Below are positions 33,434 through 42,199 of a stretch of 64,000 nucleotides of DNA, one piece after another. The number at the start of each line of letters is the position of its first letter. Position 1 is the first letter of the stretch. The translations under genes and the position numbers were made by a program. The notes under the pieces are model-generated. The model had not been told where the DNA came from, did not search any database, and saw only the letters and a list, made by a program, of their open reading frames with translations. The DNA is taken from NCBI RefSeq assembly GCF_000302455.1, contig NZ_AMPO01000005.1, positions 1 to 64,000 on the forward strand, written 5' to 3'. This DNA is from Methanobacterium formicicum DSM 3637 (lineage in GTDB: Archaea; Methanobacteriota; Methanobacteria; Methanobacteriales; Methanobacteriaceae).

Positions 33434-34165
33434 TCATGATACATTCTCCTCACTTATCTTCCCATCCATCAAGTTTATCTTTCGATCAGCCATGTTTGCC
33501 ACGTATGGCTCATGAGTTACTAAGAGGATGGTTACATTTTCTTTCTGGTGGATTTCACGCAGTATGTTCAGAATTATGTCTCCTGTTTTTGAGTCCAGTG
33601 ATCCGGTGGGTTCATCCGCCAGTATAATGGATGGATGGTTCATCAGGGCTCGGGCAATGGCCACGCGCTGTCTTTCCCCTCCTGAAAGTTTAGTGGGGAT
33701 TTGATCCACTTTATTTCCCAGATTTAGAGATTTTAATAGTTTTTTTGCTCTTTGAGCCATCTCTTCATCTGGGACATCGGTTTCCAGCATGGGTATTTGA
33801 ACATTTTCTGAAACAGTGAGATTGGGTATCAGGTTGTGGAACTGGAATATAAATCCGATCTCTTTTGATCTAAATGAACTGAAGTCTTTCTTTTCCATCA
33901 GATTGTGGCCGGCCACAGTGATACTCCCATCATCTGCCCGGTCCAGAGCCCCGATCATGTTGAGAAGAGTAGTTTTCCCTGAGCCTGAGGGGCCCATCAG
34001 GGAAACAAACTCTCCTTTTTTGATTTCAAGATCGATCCCATTAAGTGCAGGGGTTTGTCCATCATCAAACATTTTTCTAAGGTTCTGGAGGGTGATTATG
34101 TTTTCTTTGGTACTGATCTGATTGTTCATAGTAATCTGATTGTTCATAGTGGTTTGATTATTCAT
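33434..34165 (-). CDS. ABC transporter ATP-binding protein, MacB/LolD type
   Basis: The ATPase partner of the adjacent FtsX-type permease. It has Walker A GPSGSGKT, Q-loop FQFHNLIPNLTV, signature LSGGERQRVAIARAL, Walker B IILADEP and H-loop VTHEPY. About 243 residues start at the ATG at 34165, which overlaps the permease stop (TTATGAATAA). Upstream in-frame codons to 34225 lie within the permease gene and lack a ribosome binding site. The first 18 residues are three copies of MNNQ(T/I)(T/S), each copy beginning with an in-frame ATG. Confidence 0.93.
   Translation of the reverse strand: MNNQTTMNNQITMNNQISTKENIITLQNLRKMFDDGQTPALNGIDLEIKKGEFVSLMGPSGSGKTTLLNMIGALDRADDGSITVAGHNLMEKKDFSSFRSKEIGFIFQFHNLIPNLTVSENVQIPMLETDVPDEEMAQRAKKLLKSLNLGNKVDQIPTKLSGGERQRVAIARALMNHPSIILADEPTGSLDSKTGDIILNILREIHQKENVTILLVTHEPYVANMADRKINLMDGKISEENVS
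34112..34165 (-). repeat. 18-bp tandem repeat at the start of the ATPase gene
   Basis: Three copies of an ATGAAYAATCARAYYA-type unit run in tandem from the start codon. Each copy supplies an in-frame ATG, so the protein could begin at any of the three. Confidence 0.8.
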
Positions 34166-35408
34166 AACGCAACGCCTCGGTTGGTGATAGTCTGGAAGCC
34201 CGGTAGGCTGGGTATATTCCTCCAACTATTCCCAGGAAGATAGCCACTGCCAGTGACTCCAAGAATAAACCGGCTGAGAATGCAGGTTCAACACCCATGA
34301 TGAGATGGGCACTGGATATGATTTCCACTACGCCTACACCAACTATTATTCCCACAACAGCGGCCAGTAATGAGAGAACCACAGATTCTCCTATTATCAT
34401 GGTTAGAATTCTCTTATTGGTCCATCCAACTGCTTTCAGCACACCTATTTCTCTGGTTCTTTCTACCACTGATTTTACCATGGTAACCACAACCACAATA
34501 CCACCTATTAACAGGGCCAGAAGGGTGACAGCCCATGCACCCGATTCGATGATTTCCAGCCCGTTGTTCATTCTTTCCATCCCTGAAAGAGAGGTGGAGG
34601 TGGAAAGTTCATTGGGATATTTACTCTCAATGGTATCAGCCAGTGTACTGGAACTAGTGCCGTTGGCGGCTTTAACCAGGATCAACGATACCTGGTCAGT
34701 ATTTCCAGTCAAACTCTGCAGTTTTCCCAGTGACATGGCTATTCCCCGATCATCCTGGAAGTTCCCAGTTTCATAGATTCCAGTGATGGTGAAGGTCTGG
34801 TTGGAAAGGGTAATGGTATCTCCCACTGTTTTATTAAGGCTTTGAGCGGCCATTTCTCCGATTATAACTTGATTGTCATTGGAGAATGCTGTACCATTGG
34901 TTATCACGATATCATCCAGACCCAAGTTACTGCTGTCAATTCCAATTACACTGTACATCATCCTGAAATTGCCCTGCCCCGGGCCGGTGTTCCCGTTGGA
35001 AGATCCACTGGTACTAGTAGTTGTAGTTGTAGTTGTGCTGTTAGTGCTGCTGTTGGTGTCATTTAGATCAACGTTAGTTCTTAAAACCCCTGCAGCAGTT
35101 CCAACTCCAGATATCTGCTGGATCTCAGCTACCTTGGTCTGGTTAATTAACTGTTGACCTCCCTGTCCACCAGGAGCACCACCTCCGGAAGCCCCGTCAG
35201 GACCTCCACCCCCTCCAGTGGTTCCAGCAATCACTGTGAAATCGGCTGCATCTGCAGTGAGTGCTTGTTGTGTGGAAGCTGCCAGTCCATTTGTTACCAG
35301 GCCCAGGCCCAGTATGGTGGCTACTCCTATTGCAATACCCAGAATAGCCAGCAAACTTCTGGTTTTGTTCCTAAAAATGTTTTTGATAATTAAACTTCTA
35401 AATTTCAT
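34158..35408 (-). CDS. ABC transporter permease, MacB/FtsX type
   Basis: 416 residues. One N-terminal membrane helix (RSLLAILGIAIGVATILGLGLV) is followed by a large external MacB-PCD-like domain, and then three C-terminal helices of the FtsX domain with VKSVVERTREIGVLKAVGWTNK and SRLSPTEALRYE at the end. The external domain holds a Gly/Pro-rich stretch (GGGGGPDGASGGG) and a Ser/Thr/Asn run, low-complexity inserts within an otherwise ordinary protein. It probably exports a hydrophobic compound or peptide. It overlaps the ATPase gene by 8 bases and is its operon partner. Confidence 0.92.
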   Translation of the reverse strand: MKFRSLIIKNIFRNKTRSLLAILGIAIGVATILGLGLVTNGLAASTQQALTADAADFTVIAGTTGGGGGPDGASGGGAPGGQGGQQLINQTKVAEIQQISGVGTAAGVLRTNVDLNDTNSSTNSTTTTTTTSTSGSSNGNTGPGQGNFRMMYSVIGIDSSNLGLDDIVITNGTAFSNDNQVIIGEMAAQSLNKTVGDTITLSNQTFTITGIYETGNFQDDRGIAMSLGKLQSLTGNTDQVSLILVKAANGTSSSTLADTIESKYPNELSTSTSLSGMERMNNGLEIIESGAWAVTLLALLIGGIVVVVTMVKSVVERTREIGVLKAVGWTNKRILTMIIGESVVLSLLAAVVGIIVGVGVVEIISSAHLIMGVEPAFSAGLFLESLAVAIFLGIVGGIYPAYRASRLSPTEALRYE

Positions 35409-35720
35409 GCCCTATACTCTAAAAAAGACTTTAAAAGTAGTTTTTCCCAATTGACACCCAGGTTATACCAATTCTATTCAGATTTAGCCCGGTTTGCATT
35501 ATCCATTATTCAGTAGTAGAAAAAAATATCAATAGAATTCAATTAAACAAAACTTCAAAATATAATTTAATGGGATTAAAGCTATTTTTAGAGCTTTTTG
35601 GGACATATAATGACATACATTAATTATAAGTTAATAAATCATAATGTGGTAGTAAAATGAGTATTTCCTGGAGAGAGTAAATTTAAGTTCCAGTAGAATT
35701 TTCATTGTGAAATTAACTTT
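35409..35720. other. Intergenic region without genes
   Basis: About 310 AT-rich bases between the Fur-family gene end and the permease start. It should hold the permease promoter. I see no clear box, repeat or gene. Confidence 0.4.
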
Positions 35721-36110
35721 TTATTTTTCCACAAGAACTAGTAAAGATTTAATTTCAATACCTTCTTCTTCATTTAAGATTTTTATTATTTCATCTAACT
35801 TTTCATCTAATTTTTCATTTTCTATATCTTTAATCTCACCATTGAACTTGGCTAAGTTCACGTGAGGTTCAGGACTCATTTCATAACGAGTTTCACCTTT
35901 ATAATTAAAACTCCATATAATTCCCCTTTGAACCAGTAGTTTCAGATTTTCATGTACTGTGGAACGGCTTACATTGGGCTGGGTTTCTTTGATTGCCCGG
36001 TAAATCTGGTTGAAAGAGGGATGTGTTTTTTCCAGTTCAGTTAATATTCTTATGATCTCCCTTCTCTGGGGGGTGATTTTAATCTTTTCTGCTTTTAATT
36101 TCTCTTCCAT
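35721..36110 (-). CDS. Fur/PerR-family transcriptional regulator
   Basis: About 129 residues. The winged-helix part is KITPQRREIIRILTELEKTHPSFNQIYRAIKETQPNVSRSTVHENLKLLVQRGI, which has the typical Fur TPQR..I...L and S.STV.R-like pattern, followed by a short dimer domain with EPHVNL. The usual C-terminal CxxC zinc motifs are absent and the tail is a Lys/Glu-rich helix. I chose the ATG at 36110. The TTG at 36152 would lie upstream of the transcript start predicted from the TATA box. It is probably autoregulated by the palindrome just upstream. Confidence 0.87.
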   Translation of the reverse strand: MEEKLKAEKIKITPQRREIIRILTELEKTHPSFNQIYRAIKETQPNVSRSTVHENLKLLVQRGIIWSFNYKGETRYEMSPEPHVNLAKFNGEIKDIENEKLDEKLDEIIKILNEEEGIEIKSLLVLVEK

Positions 36111-36157
36111 GGAATACTGTTGGTGGATGAGTAATAAAAAACTATCGGACAAAAACT

Positions 36158-36197
36158 TATATAGAACCAGGTTCTATATAGAACTAAGTTTATATAA
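36158..36197. promoter_or_regulatory. Fur-type operator with divergent TATA boxes
   Basis: TATATAGAACC-A-GGTTCTATATA at 36158-36180 is a perfect palindrome with 11-bp arms. It overlaps a TATA box reading toward the Fur-family gene. A second TATA (TTTATATAAAG) lies at about 36189-36198, reading toward afpA. One operator could control both genes. Confidence 0.65.
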
Positions 36198-36451
36198 AGT
36201 AATTGAAGAAGTGAAGGATGAAAGACTTACAATTTAACGAAATAAATCTCACGAAATAATTAACATCACAATAAAGGGGATAAGTTTAAACAACTCCCTT
36301 TTTGATTTAATTTATCAGTCAAATTTAAACTATCAGTCAGATTTAATTCTCAGTCTAAATTTTTAAGTTAACGAGTCTTAAACCTGTTAAAAAAATCCCA
36401 AAATTTTGTAAATAGTCCTAAATCTTTGAAGTAAGAATTGGAGGATTTTAA

Positions 36452-37015
36452 ATGGAAAAGAAGAAAAAAATCGCTTGGGGAATTACCGGTGCTGGGGATA
36501 AAATACTGGAAACCATGAAGGTCATGGAGAAAATACGACTGGAATTTGAAGACCAGGTAGACATAGAAGTATTTATATCCAAATCTGGAGACCAAGTCGT
36601 TAAATATTACGGGATATCCAATGATATAGAAAGTAACTTTGACCGTGTATGGGTTGAAATCAACGCAAACGCACCATTTTTAGCAGGCAATATCCAACTG
36701 GGTAAGTATGAATTCATGCTAATTGCACCAGCCACCTCAAACACTGTAGCCAAGATAGCAATGAGAATGGGAGACACTCTCATCTCCAATGCAGCAATAA
36801 TGGGTCAAAAAGCCGATGTGCCCATTTACATATTACCTTCTGATGTGGAAGAGGGAGTGACCATAACCCAGCTTCCTGATGGGAAGGATCTGAAGATCAC
36901 CATCCGAAAGGAAGATGTTGAGCACGTGGAAAAACTGGCCAAGATGTACGAAACTTATATTTTAAAAGAACCTCATGAAATGGTGGAAGTGTTCCGGAAG
37001 CATTTCCCTGAATAA
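36452..37015 (+). CDS. afpA: Archaeoflavoprotein AfpA
   Basis: An FMN-binding flavoprotein with a flavoprotein-decarboxylase-like fold (WGITGAGDKILETMKVM at the N-terminus, FMLIAPATSNTVAKIAMRMGDTLISNA in the middle). In Archaeoglobus the homologue receives electrons from ferredoxin. 187 residues, the expected length. It lies divergent from the Fur-family gene and its operator, which fits a redox- or iron-responsive role. GGAGG lies 7 nt before the ATG. Confidence 0.93.
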   Translation: MEKKKKIAWGITGAGDKILETMKVMEKIRLEFEDQVDIEVFISKSGDQVVKYYGISNDIESNFDRVWVEINANAPFLAGNIQLGKYEFMLIAPATSNTVAKIAMRMGDTLISNAAIMGQKADVPIYILPSDVEEGVTITQLPDGKDLKITIRKEDVEHVEKLAKMYETYILKEPHEMVEVFRKHFPE

Positions 37016-37126
37016 CATATAAACTGTGATCAACGGATTAATCTCTGATCAACTGATTCCTTAACAACTGATTAACCTTTAAAAAGTTGGAATAAGCTAA
37101 ATTTCAGAATAATGTCAGGTAAAACC

Positions 37127-37540
37127 ATGGAAACAAAGCGTTTAGTTTTCTTAAGTTTAGGTGCTGTTTTACTTGGAGTAGGAGCAGTGGGTGTGGTTCT
37201 TCCAGTATTACCCACCACTCCCCTGGTTTTAGCCTCGTTTTTTTGCTTTACCAAAAGTTCCAAAAGAGCAGAAAGATGGATACTCAGTAACCGTTATTTT
37301 GGAAGTTACATAGAAAATTACCAGACCAAACAGGGAATACCATTGGATATTAAAATTAAAAGCATTGTTTTTTTATGGGCCACGTTAACAGTATCATGTT
37401 ACCTTTTCCAGGACAGAAGTTATCTCCTTATCATATTACCCATTGTGGGATTGGCTGTAACCCTGCATATCATTTTACTCAAAACCAAAAAATCAGTTGG
37501 GAATCAATACATCCTGAAAACAGATCCTGGGCAGATATAA
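37127..37540 (+). CDS. DUF454 (YbaN-type) membrane protein
   Basis: About 137 residues. It has the DUF454 pattern: a first helix LVFLSLGAVLLGVGAVGVVLPVLPTTPLVLASFFCF, then a basic KSSKRAERWILSNRYFGSYI motif and two more helices. The function is unknown across the family. I chose the ATG at 37127 with AGGT upstream; the ATG at 37112 has no site. It follows afpA by 110 bases. Confidence 0.85.
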   Translation: METKRLVFLSLGAVLLGVGAVGVVLPVLPTTPLVLASFFCFTKSSKRAERWILSNRYFGSYIENYQTKQGIPLDIKIKSIVFLWATLTVSCYLFQDRSYLLIILPIVGLAVTLHIILLKTKKSVGNQYILKTDPGQI

Positions 37541-37637
37541 TCTTTAAAAAAAGAATATACCATTGAAATGAATATGATTTTAAATAAAATAGGATCTCCT
37601 ATACTTGCAACACAGAGATAATACCTTTAAATCAGGA

Positions 37638-37690
37638 GGGTGTGCGGGCCCCTAAAACACGCCAAAACACGTGCATGGCAATGAATAATA
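37638..37690. other. GC-rich island in a convergent gap
   Basis: AGGAGGGTGTGCGGGCCCC stands out in AT-rich surroundings. GGTGTG can pair with CACGCC across a short loop containing GGGCCC, and a second ACACGTG follows. It lies between two convergent genes. It could be a terminator hairpin or the trace of a small RNA. Confidence 0.35.
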
Positions 37691-37704
37691 TTACTCTTTT
37701 TAAA

Positions 37705-38454
37705 TCAAGTTACAATAATGGAATAAATTCCACTATATATTAATAAAAGACTAGCCAACCCAATTGCAACCAGAACAACTTTTTTGAAGGTTTTTTGTGG
37801 AATTTTAGTAACAATTTTTTTACCAGTGTACGATCCAAGGACACCAACTACAATCAGGGGTAGAATGTAATAGTAAAACTGCGCATCAAGCAGGTTGCTG
37901 GCAAAGTATATGGGGATTCTGGTGGTGTCAATCAACACTGCAATGGCTGATAGCGTGGCAATGTAAGTGATCTTGTCCAGGTCGTATGAAATAAGAAAAG
38001 ACCCTCTTAAAGGGCCACCTATTCCCATTAAACCCTGCAGGAATCCAGATAAACTTCCCCCAATAATGGTGTTGAGTTGCCCTGCTTTAACCTTAAAATT
38101 GGGATGTTTAAGGGAATAAATGGAAAATAAAAGGAGAAATATTCCTAAAAAAGTTGTTAAAATATTTTGGGGGATGTAAATTACAATATAAGCTCCAAGC
38201 ACAGTTAAAATCACGCTGGGAATTCCGAAAAGTAGTATCAATCTTTTATCCAGACCATGGCGGAAGAAGGTGGTTGCCCCAATGCTACCTGAAAGATGGG
38301 TAATGGCCACCAGCACCAGTGCACTTTTAAAGTCAACGAAAATAAGTGCAATGGGTAGGAAAATGGTCGATGTTCCAAATCCGGCCACAGTACCAATAAC
38401 TATGGAAATAAAAGCAGCGAAAAGAAATAATAACAGTATTACCAATTCACTCAT
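37705..38454 (-). CDS. TauE/SafE-family sulfite/anion exporter
   Basis: 249 residues, seven to eight membrane helices. Typical features are an N-terminal GTVAGFGTSTIFLPIALIF, a mid-protein GGSLSGFLQGLMGIGGPLRGSFLI and ending helices with a GKKIVTKIPQKTFKKVV loop. Family members move sulfite, sulfoacetate or other organic anions; the substrate here is unknown. It converges with the DUF454 gene. Confidence 0.9.
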   Translation of the reverse strand: MSELVILLLFLFAAFISIVIGTVAGFGTSTIFLPIALIFVDFKSALVLVAITHLSGSIGATTFFRHGLDKRLILLFGIPSVILTVLGAYIVIYIPQNILTTFLGIFLLLFSIYSLKHPNFKVKAGQLNTIIGGSLSGFLQGLMGIGGPLRGSFLISYDLDKITYIATLSAIAVLIDTTRIPIYFASNLLDAQFYYYILPLIVVGVLGSYTGKKIVTKIPQKTFKKVVLVAIGLASLLLIYSGIYSIIVT

Positions 38455-38615
38455 ATGATAATTAAATTCGCTATTGTATGAATTATTAATGATTTTGTTT
38501 TAGCATAGTCCGATATCGTAGTCCTATTAAAGATTATCACTTTAAAACAAGCATTGGGTTTCACTTTATTCTCAAATCATCAAATTGAACGGATTTTGAG
38601 CCTAAAAATGAAAGG

Positions 38616-38753
38616 TTACTGATCTTTATTCCTATCCCTGATTTTGATAATTACAAGTGCGGTTACTCCAATAATGGCGGCTATAATCAATCCTAATATA
38701 ATTCCGATTATTACTGCACTCATGCCACTAAATATTGTGGATAAAATGTCCAT
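38616..38753 (-). CDS. Small single-pass membrane protein
   Basis: 45 residues from the ATG at 38753: MDILSTIFSGMSAVIIGIIL, a long hydrophobic helix of Ile/Gly/Ala, and a basic tail KIRDRNKDQ. A TATA-like AAATTATATATC abuts the ATG and no ribosome binding site is present, so expression is unproven. The in-frame extension to 38846 is low complexity and probably not translated. Confidence 0.4.
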   Translation of the reverse strand: MDILSTIFSGMSAVIIGIILGLIIAAIIGVTALVIIKIRDRNKDQ

Positions 38754-39014
38754 GATATATAATTTAAATTTATTGTTGAATAAAGTTTCATTCTTATTTA
38801 AAAATATCGTAACATTATCCTTCCTGTAACATAAATTATCAGTCATAATAATCCATTTTTTCCCTAATTAACTATCAGTATAATAAGCTGACTCTTGGCA
38901 AGGATGTAATCATATTTGCACTTTAATCTATAACTTAATCGCGATGTTATTATAAAGTCTTAATCAAATAGTTTAAGAGAGTCTTAAAACTGGTTTAAAA
39001 TTGTGGGGGAAAAG

Positions 39015-39839
39015 ATGGATCGACACTATAAAGTAATTTTTGAAGCATTGTTATCGGTTTTGATAATAATTGAACTCTTATTTCTGGTTTTAGTATCCAT
39101 AGGATTTATTGCAGGTATAAAAACAGGCTCTGTTTATGCTTTTGGTAATTGGGATATAATAATTGGCATCCTTATTTTAATCGATTTTATACTTTTCAGA
39201 GTTATAAGGGGGGATAATCAGAATACCTGGGATTTTATTCGAGAAAATTGGGTTTATATAGTTGCCAGTGTTCCGTTATTCTTCATCTGTTTCAATATAT
39301 TCCATTTAATGAATTTTAAGATATTCATTGGATTAATTGGAATAGTAAGAATTTATGCGCTCTTCAAGGTCCTTCAAATAACCTCAGGAGAGGTCCGTAA
39401 ATATCCTCAAAAGACTAAATTAGATTACGCCACATTTTTACTGCTGTTGGTCATTATATTCGGGTCATACCTATTTTTTATAGTCGAAAGCGGGGTTAAC
39501 CCCGAGGTTCCCAGTTATGAAGCTGCAATCTGGTATGCAATTGTTTCCATGACCACTGTAGGTTATGGAGATATAGTTCCAGTTACGTTAATTGGCCATA
39601 TAATTGGCACAATCCTCATATTAACAGGAATGGGATATCTGAGTTTAGTCACAGCCACTTTAGCTTTTTCTTTCATTGAAATATTCAGAAAAGAAAGTAA
39701 AAAAGCATCTAATAAGCTGGGAAAAACTGCAGAAGGGCTTAGGGAAAGTTTTGAAAGTCATGAAGAAAAACTGGATAAAGTCCTGAAAAGAATGGATGAA
39801 ATCGAGAATAAACTTGATGAAATGGAAAAGAAACCTTAA
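39015..39839 (+). CDS. Voltage-gated-like potassium channel
   Basis: About 274 residues. A four-helix sensor-like part (residues about 8-130) is followed by a pore with selectivity filter TTVGYGDIVP and a last pore helix. The C-terminus is a coiled coil (ESHEEKLDKVLKRMDEIENKLDEMEKKP) that could tetramerise the channel. The first part lacks an obvious Arg-rich S4, so voltage sensing is uncertain. The ATG at 39015 follows GGGGGAAAAG; the GTG at 39003 is inside that site. Confidence 0.9.
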   Translation: MDRHYKVIFEALLSVLIIIELLFLVLVSIGFIAGIKTGSVYAFGNWDIIIGILILIDFILFRVIRGDNQNTWDFIRENWVYIVASVPLFFICFNIFHLMNFKIFIGLIGIVRIYALFKVLQITSGEVRKYPQKTKLDYATFLLLLVIIFGSYLFFIVESGVNPEVPSYEAAIWYAIVSMTTVGYGDIVPVTLIGHIIGTILILTGMGYLSLVTATLAFSFIEIFRKESKKASNKLGKTAEGLRESFESHEEKLDKVLKRMDEIENKLDEMEKKP

Positions 39840-39980
39840 AAAACCATATCATGCAGTTTAACTATTTATTTTGCATACTTCCTGATATGTCCTGATTTTA
39901 AACCTCTTATTTTTTGTATTTTATTTTTAATGACTTCATCTCCTTTTTGCAATCTTTTTTTTAGAAATATTTTTATAGTT

Positions 39981-39996
39981 ATTCTATACATAGAAT
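39981..39996. promoter_or_regulatory. PadR-type operator
   Basis: ATTCTAT-AC-ATAGAAT is a perfect 7-bp inverted repeat, just downstream of the TATA-like ATTTTTATAG (39968-39977) and directly before the predicted transcript start. It fits autorepression by the PadR protein. Confidence 0.55.
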
Positions 39997-40001
39997 ATAA
40001 T

Positions 40002-40550
40002 ATGGTTAGAATATCGGACTTGGAAGCATCCATTTTGGGCTTGATTTATGAGGAACCCCAGTACGGTTACCAGCTTGAAAAGACCATTGAAGGATGGGGG
40101 ATGCGTAATTGGACAACTATAGGATTTTCATCCATTTATTACGTCTTAAAGAAGTTGGAGAAGAAGGAACTGGTCTCATCAAAACTGGAAAAAGTGGAGG
40201 GGAAACCATCACGCAAAGTTTTCACCATCACTGACCTTGGAAGGGAAACCATGGCTGGGAAGATCCGTGATCTTCTCTCCTGGAATAAAAAAATAATTTC
40301 ACCCATTGACCTGGGTCTAGCCTATCTTAATTATCTCCCACCTGAGGAAGTCATAAACTGCCTGGAAAATTATACAGAATCAGCACAGGGAAGGATAAAA
40401 TTTTTGGAAAGTTCGGTGAAGACTCAGGAAGAATTAGGGGCCCCATATTATGTGGTGGCACTTTTCAGCAGACCACTGGCCACTCTTAAAACAGAAATTG
40501 CCTGGGTGGAAGAATTCATTGAAAAAATTAAAAAAGAGGAGAATCTTTGA
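40002..40550 (+). CDS. PadR-family transcriptional regulator
   Basis: About 182 residues starting at the ATG at 40002 (MVRISDLEASILGLIYEEPQYGYQLEKTIE). It has the PadR winged helix (SSIYYVLKKLEKKELVSSKLEK, then RKVFTITDLGRE) and a C-terminal helical dimer part with YYVVALFSRPLATLKTEI, similar to PadR proteins of multidrug operons. The TATA box lies about 30 bases upstream, so the message is probably leaderless. The in-frame codons before 40002 overlap the promoter. It heads a group of GyrI-like genes. Confidence 0.9.
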   Translation: MVRISDLEASILGLIYEEPQYGYQLEKTIEGWGMRNWTTIGFSSIYYVLKKLEKKELVSSKLEKVEGKPSRKVFTITDLGRETMAGKIRDLLSWNKKIISPIDLGLAYLNYLPPEEVINCLENYTESAQGRIKFLESSVKTQEELGAPYYVVALFSRPLATLKTEIAWVEEFIEKIKKEENL

Positions 40551-40618
40551 AAAGAACATCTCCTTAAAATCTTAGATTAATACTTTGAAATCTTAAAATC
40601 ACGTTATGAGGTGAAATG

Positions 40619-41077
40619 ATGGAAATAAAAGAAAAAAAGATGGAAAAAAGACAGGTAGCATACATAAACTATAAAGGATCCTATGAGGAAGTCCCGGTTC
40701 TAATGGGGGAAATTGTGGGTTTTTTAATGGCCAAAGGCCTGCAGATGATGGGGCCACCATTCGGAGTTTACTACAACAGCCCTGAAGAAGTGCCAGTTGA
40801 AAAACTGCAGTACGAGGTGGGAATGCCATTTGCAGGAGATGCAAAAGAGGAAGGACGTGTGAAAATCAAAACGGAACCGGAAAAACTGGTTCTTTCAACT
40901 GTTTATGAAGGTCCTTATAGTGGATGTGGTATGGCAATTGGTGCACTGGCTGAATACGCCTATAAAAATGGCTATGAAATTATTGGTCCTCCTGTGGAAA
41001 CCTACATTTCCGATCCTAATGAAACCCCAGAAAACGAGCTTATAACTGAAATGTGTTTTCCCATCTTGAAAAAATAG
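40619..41077 (+). CDS. GyrI-like/AraC effector-binding domain protein
   Basis: 152 residues forming one GyrI-like (SHS2 pair) small-molecule-binding domain: MEKRQVAYINYKGSYEEVPVLMGEIVGFL, then GPPFGVYYNSPEEVPVEKLQYEVGMPF, KLVLSTVYEGPYSGC and GPPVETYISDPNETPENELITEM. Such proteins bind or sequester drugs, and some hydrolyse cyclopropanoid toxins. GAGGTG lies 5 nt before the chosen ATG, and another ATG is one codon earlier. It is the second gene of the PadR group. Confidence 0.9.
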   Translation: MEIKEKKMEKRQVAYINYKGSYEEVPVLMGEIVGFLMAKGLQMMGPPFGVYYNSPEEVPVEKLQYEVGMPFAGDAKEEGRVKIKTEPEKLVLSTVYEGPYSGCGMAIGALAEYAYKNGYEIIGPPVETYISDPNETPENELITEMCFPILKK

Positions 41078-41103
41078 ATTTAATTGAAATAGGAGGATTA
41101 ACT

Positions 41104-41493
41104 GTGAACAAATATTTAAAAATAGTTTTATTGGGATTTTTTGTCTGGTTAGTCCCATTTATAGTTTCATTTTTTATGTACCCACTTAAAACCGCAGGAA
41201 ATCCACTTTTTGAATCAGTAATGCCAGTAATCATTTCCTTGATCACGGTGGTTCTGGCTGGTATTTATCTTAAAAATGCTGACGGGGATCTATTAGGGGA
41301 GGGAATCTTGATTGGTGTGGTTTGGTTCTTAATGAGTGTGATCATTGATCTGTTCCTGTTTTTACCTCCCAGTCCTATGCAGATGAGCATAAACGGTTAT
41401 TTTATGGATATAGGTATCACTTATCTTATAATACCTATCATAACCATTGGAATGGGTTATTTAACTGGAAAAAATGACCTAAATAAAATGTAA
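41104..41493 (+). CDS. Small four-helix membrane protein
   Basis: 129 residues from GTG at 41104, which has AGGAGG 7 nt upstream. Four hydrophobic segments are visible: LKIVLLGFFVWLVPFIVSFFM, VMPVIISLITVVLAGIYL, GILIGVVWFLMSVIIDLFLF and YLIIPIITIGMGYL. The family is not recognised. It sits between two GyrI-like genes with gaps of 26 and 13 bases, so it belongs to their operon and may be the membrane part of a drug-response module. Confidence 0.82.
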   Translation: MNKYLKIVLLGFFVWLVPFIVSFFMYPLKTAGNPLFESVMPVIISLITVVLAGIYLKNADGDLLGEGILIGVVWFLMSVIIDLFLFLPPSPMQMSINGYFMDIGITYLIIPIITIGMGYLTGKNDLNKM

Positions 41494-41506
41494 ACGGAGG
41501 AACATT

Positions 41507-42118
41507 ATGCCTAAATTAGACTTAAAAAAGAAAGAAAAGCTGTTTTACTATCCATCCACCAGTGATGTTTCAGTGATAGATCTGCCGGAGATGAAATTTT
41601 TAATGATTGATGGGCAGGGAGACCCTAACACCTCTCAGGAGTACCAGGATGCCATGGAAACATTGTTCCCGGTTTCATATAAAACTAAATTCACCAGTAA
41701 AAAGGAAAAATCCCAGGATTACGTTGTCATGCCTCTGGAAGGCCTTTGGTGGGTTGAAAACATGGAAGAATTTTCCATTGCTGATAAAAGTTTCTGGAAA
41801 TGGACGGTGATGATCCGCCAACCCGATTTTATCAATGAAACTCTGATAAACAAGGCTATAGAAGAACTTGAAAAAAAGAAAGATTTACCTTCCTTATCCA
41901 AACTACGATTTGAAACTTTCAAAGAGGGGAAAACTGTGCAGATAATGCATATCGGGCCTTATGGTGAAGCCGAAGCCCCAGCAGTTAATAGATTACATGA
42001 ATACATTGAAAATCAAGGTTACCAGTTAAGGGGAAAACACCACGAAATATACATCAGTGATATGCGCAGAACCAAGCCTGAAAAACTTAGAACAGTCATA
42101 AGACAGCCTTTTGAATGA
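41507..42118 (+). CDS. GyrI-like small-molecule-binding protein
   Basis: 203 residues of the second GyrI-like type: KLDLKKKEKLFYYPSTSDVSVIDLPEMKFLMIDGQGDPNTSQEYQDAMETLF at the start (given in parts), VMPLEGLWWVEN with the ligand-facing Trp pair, and IGPYGEAEAPAVNRLHEYIENQGY. The final part, HHEIYISDMRRTKPEKLRTVIRQPFE, is typical of the family. The start follows GGAGG. It is translationally close to the membrane-protein gene. Confidence 0.9.
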   Translation: MPKLDLKKKEKLFYYPSTSDVSVIDLPEMKFLMIDGQGDPNTSQEYQDAMETLFPVSYKTKFTSKKEKSQDYVVMPLEGLWWVENMEEFSIADKSFWKWTVMIRQPDFINETLINKAIEELEKKKDLPSLSKLRFETFKEGKTVQIMHIGPYGEAEAPAVNRLHEYIENQGYQLRGKHHEIYISDMRRTKPEKLRTVIRQPFE

Positions 42119-42199
42119 TTAGGGTATGATTTCATTAGGGTTAGGTTCATAAAAGGGTTTTCGGGATATTTGAGTAAATTTACTAAAACAAGATGACTT

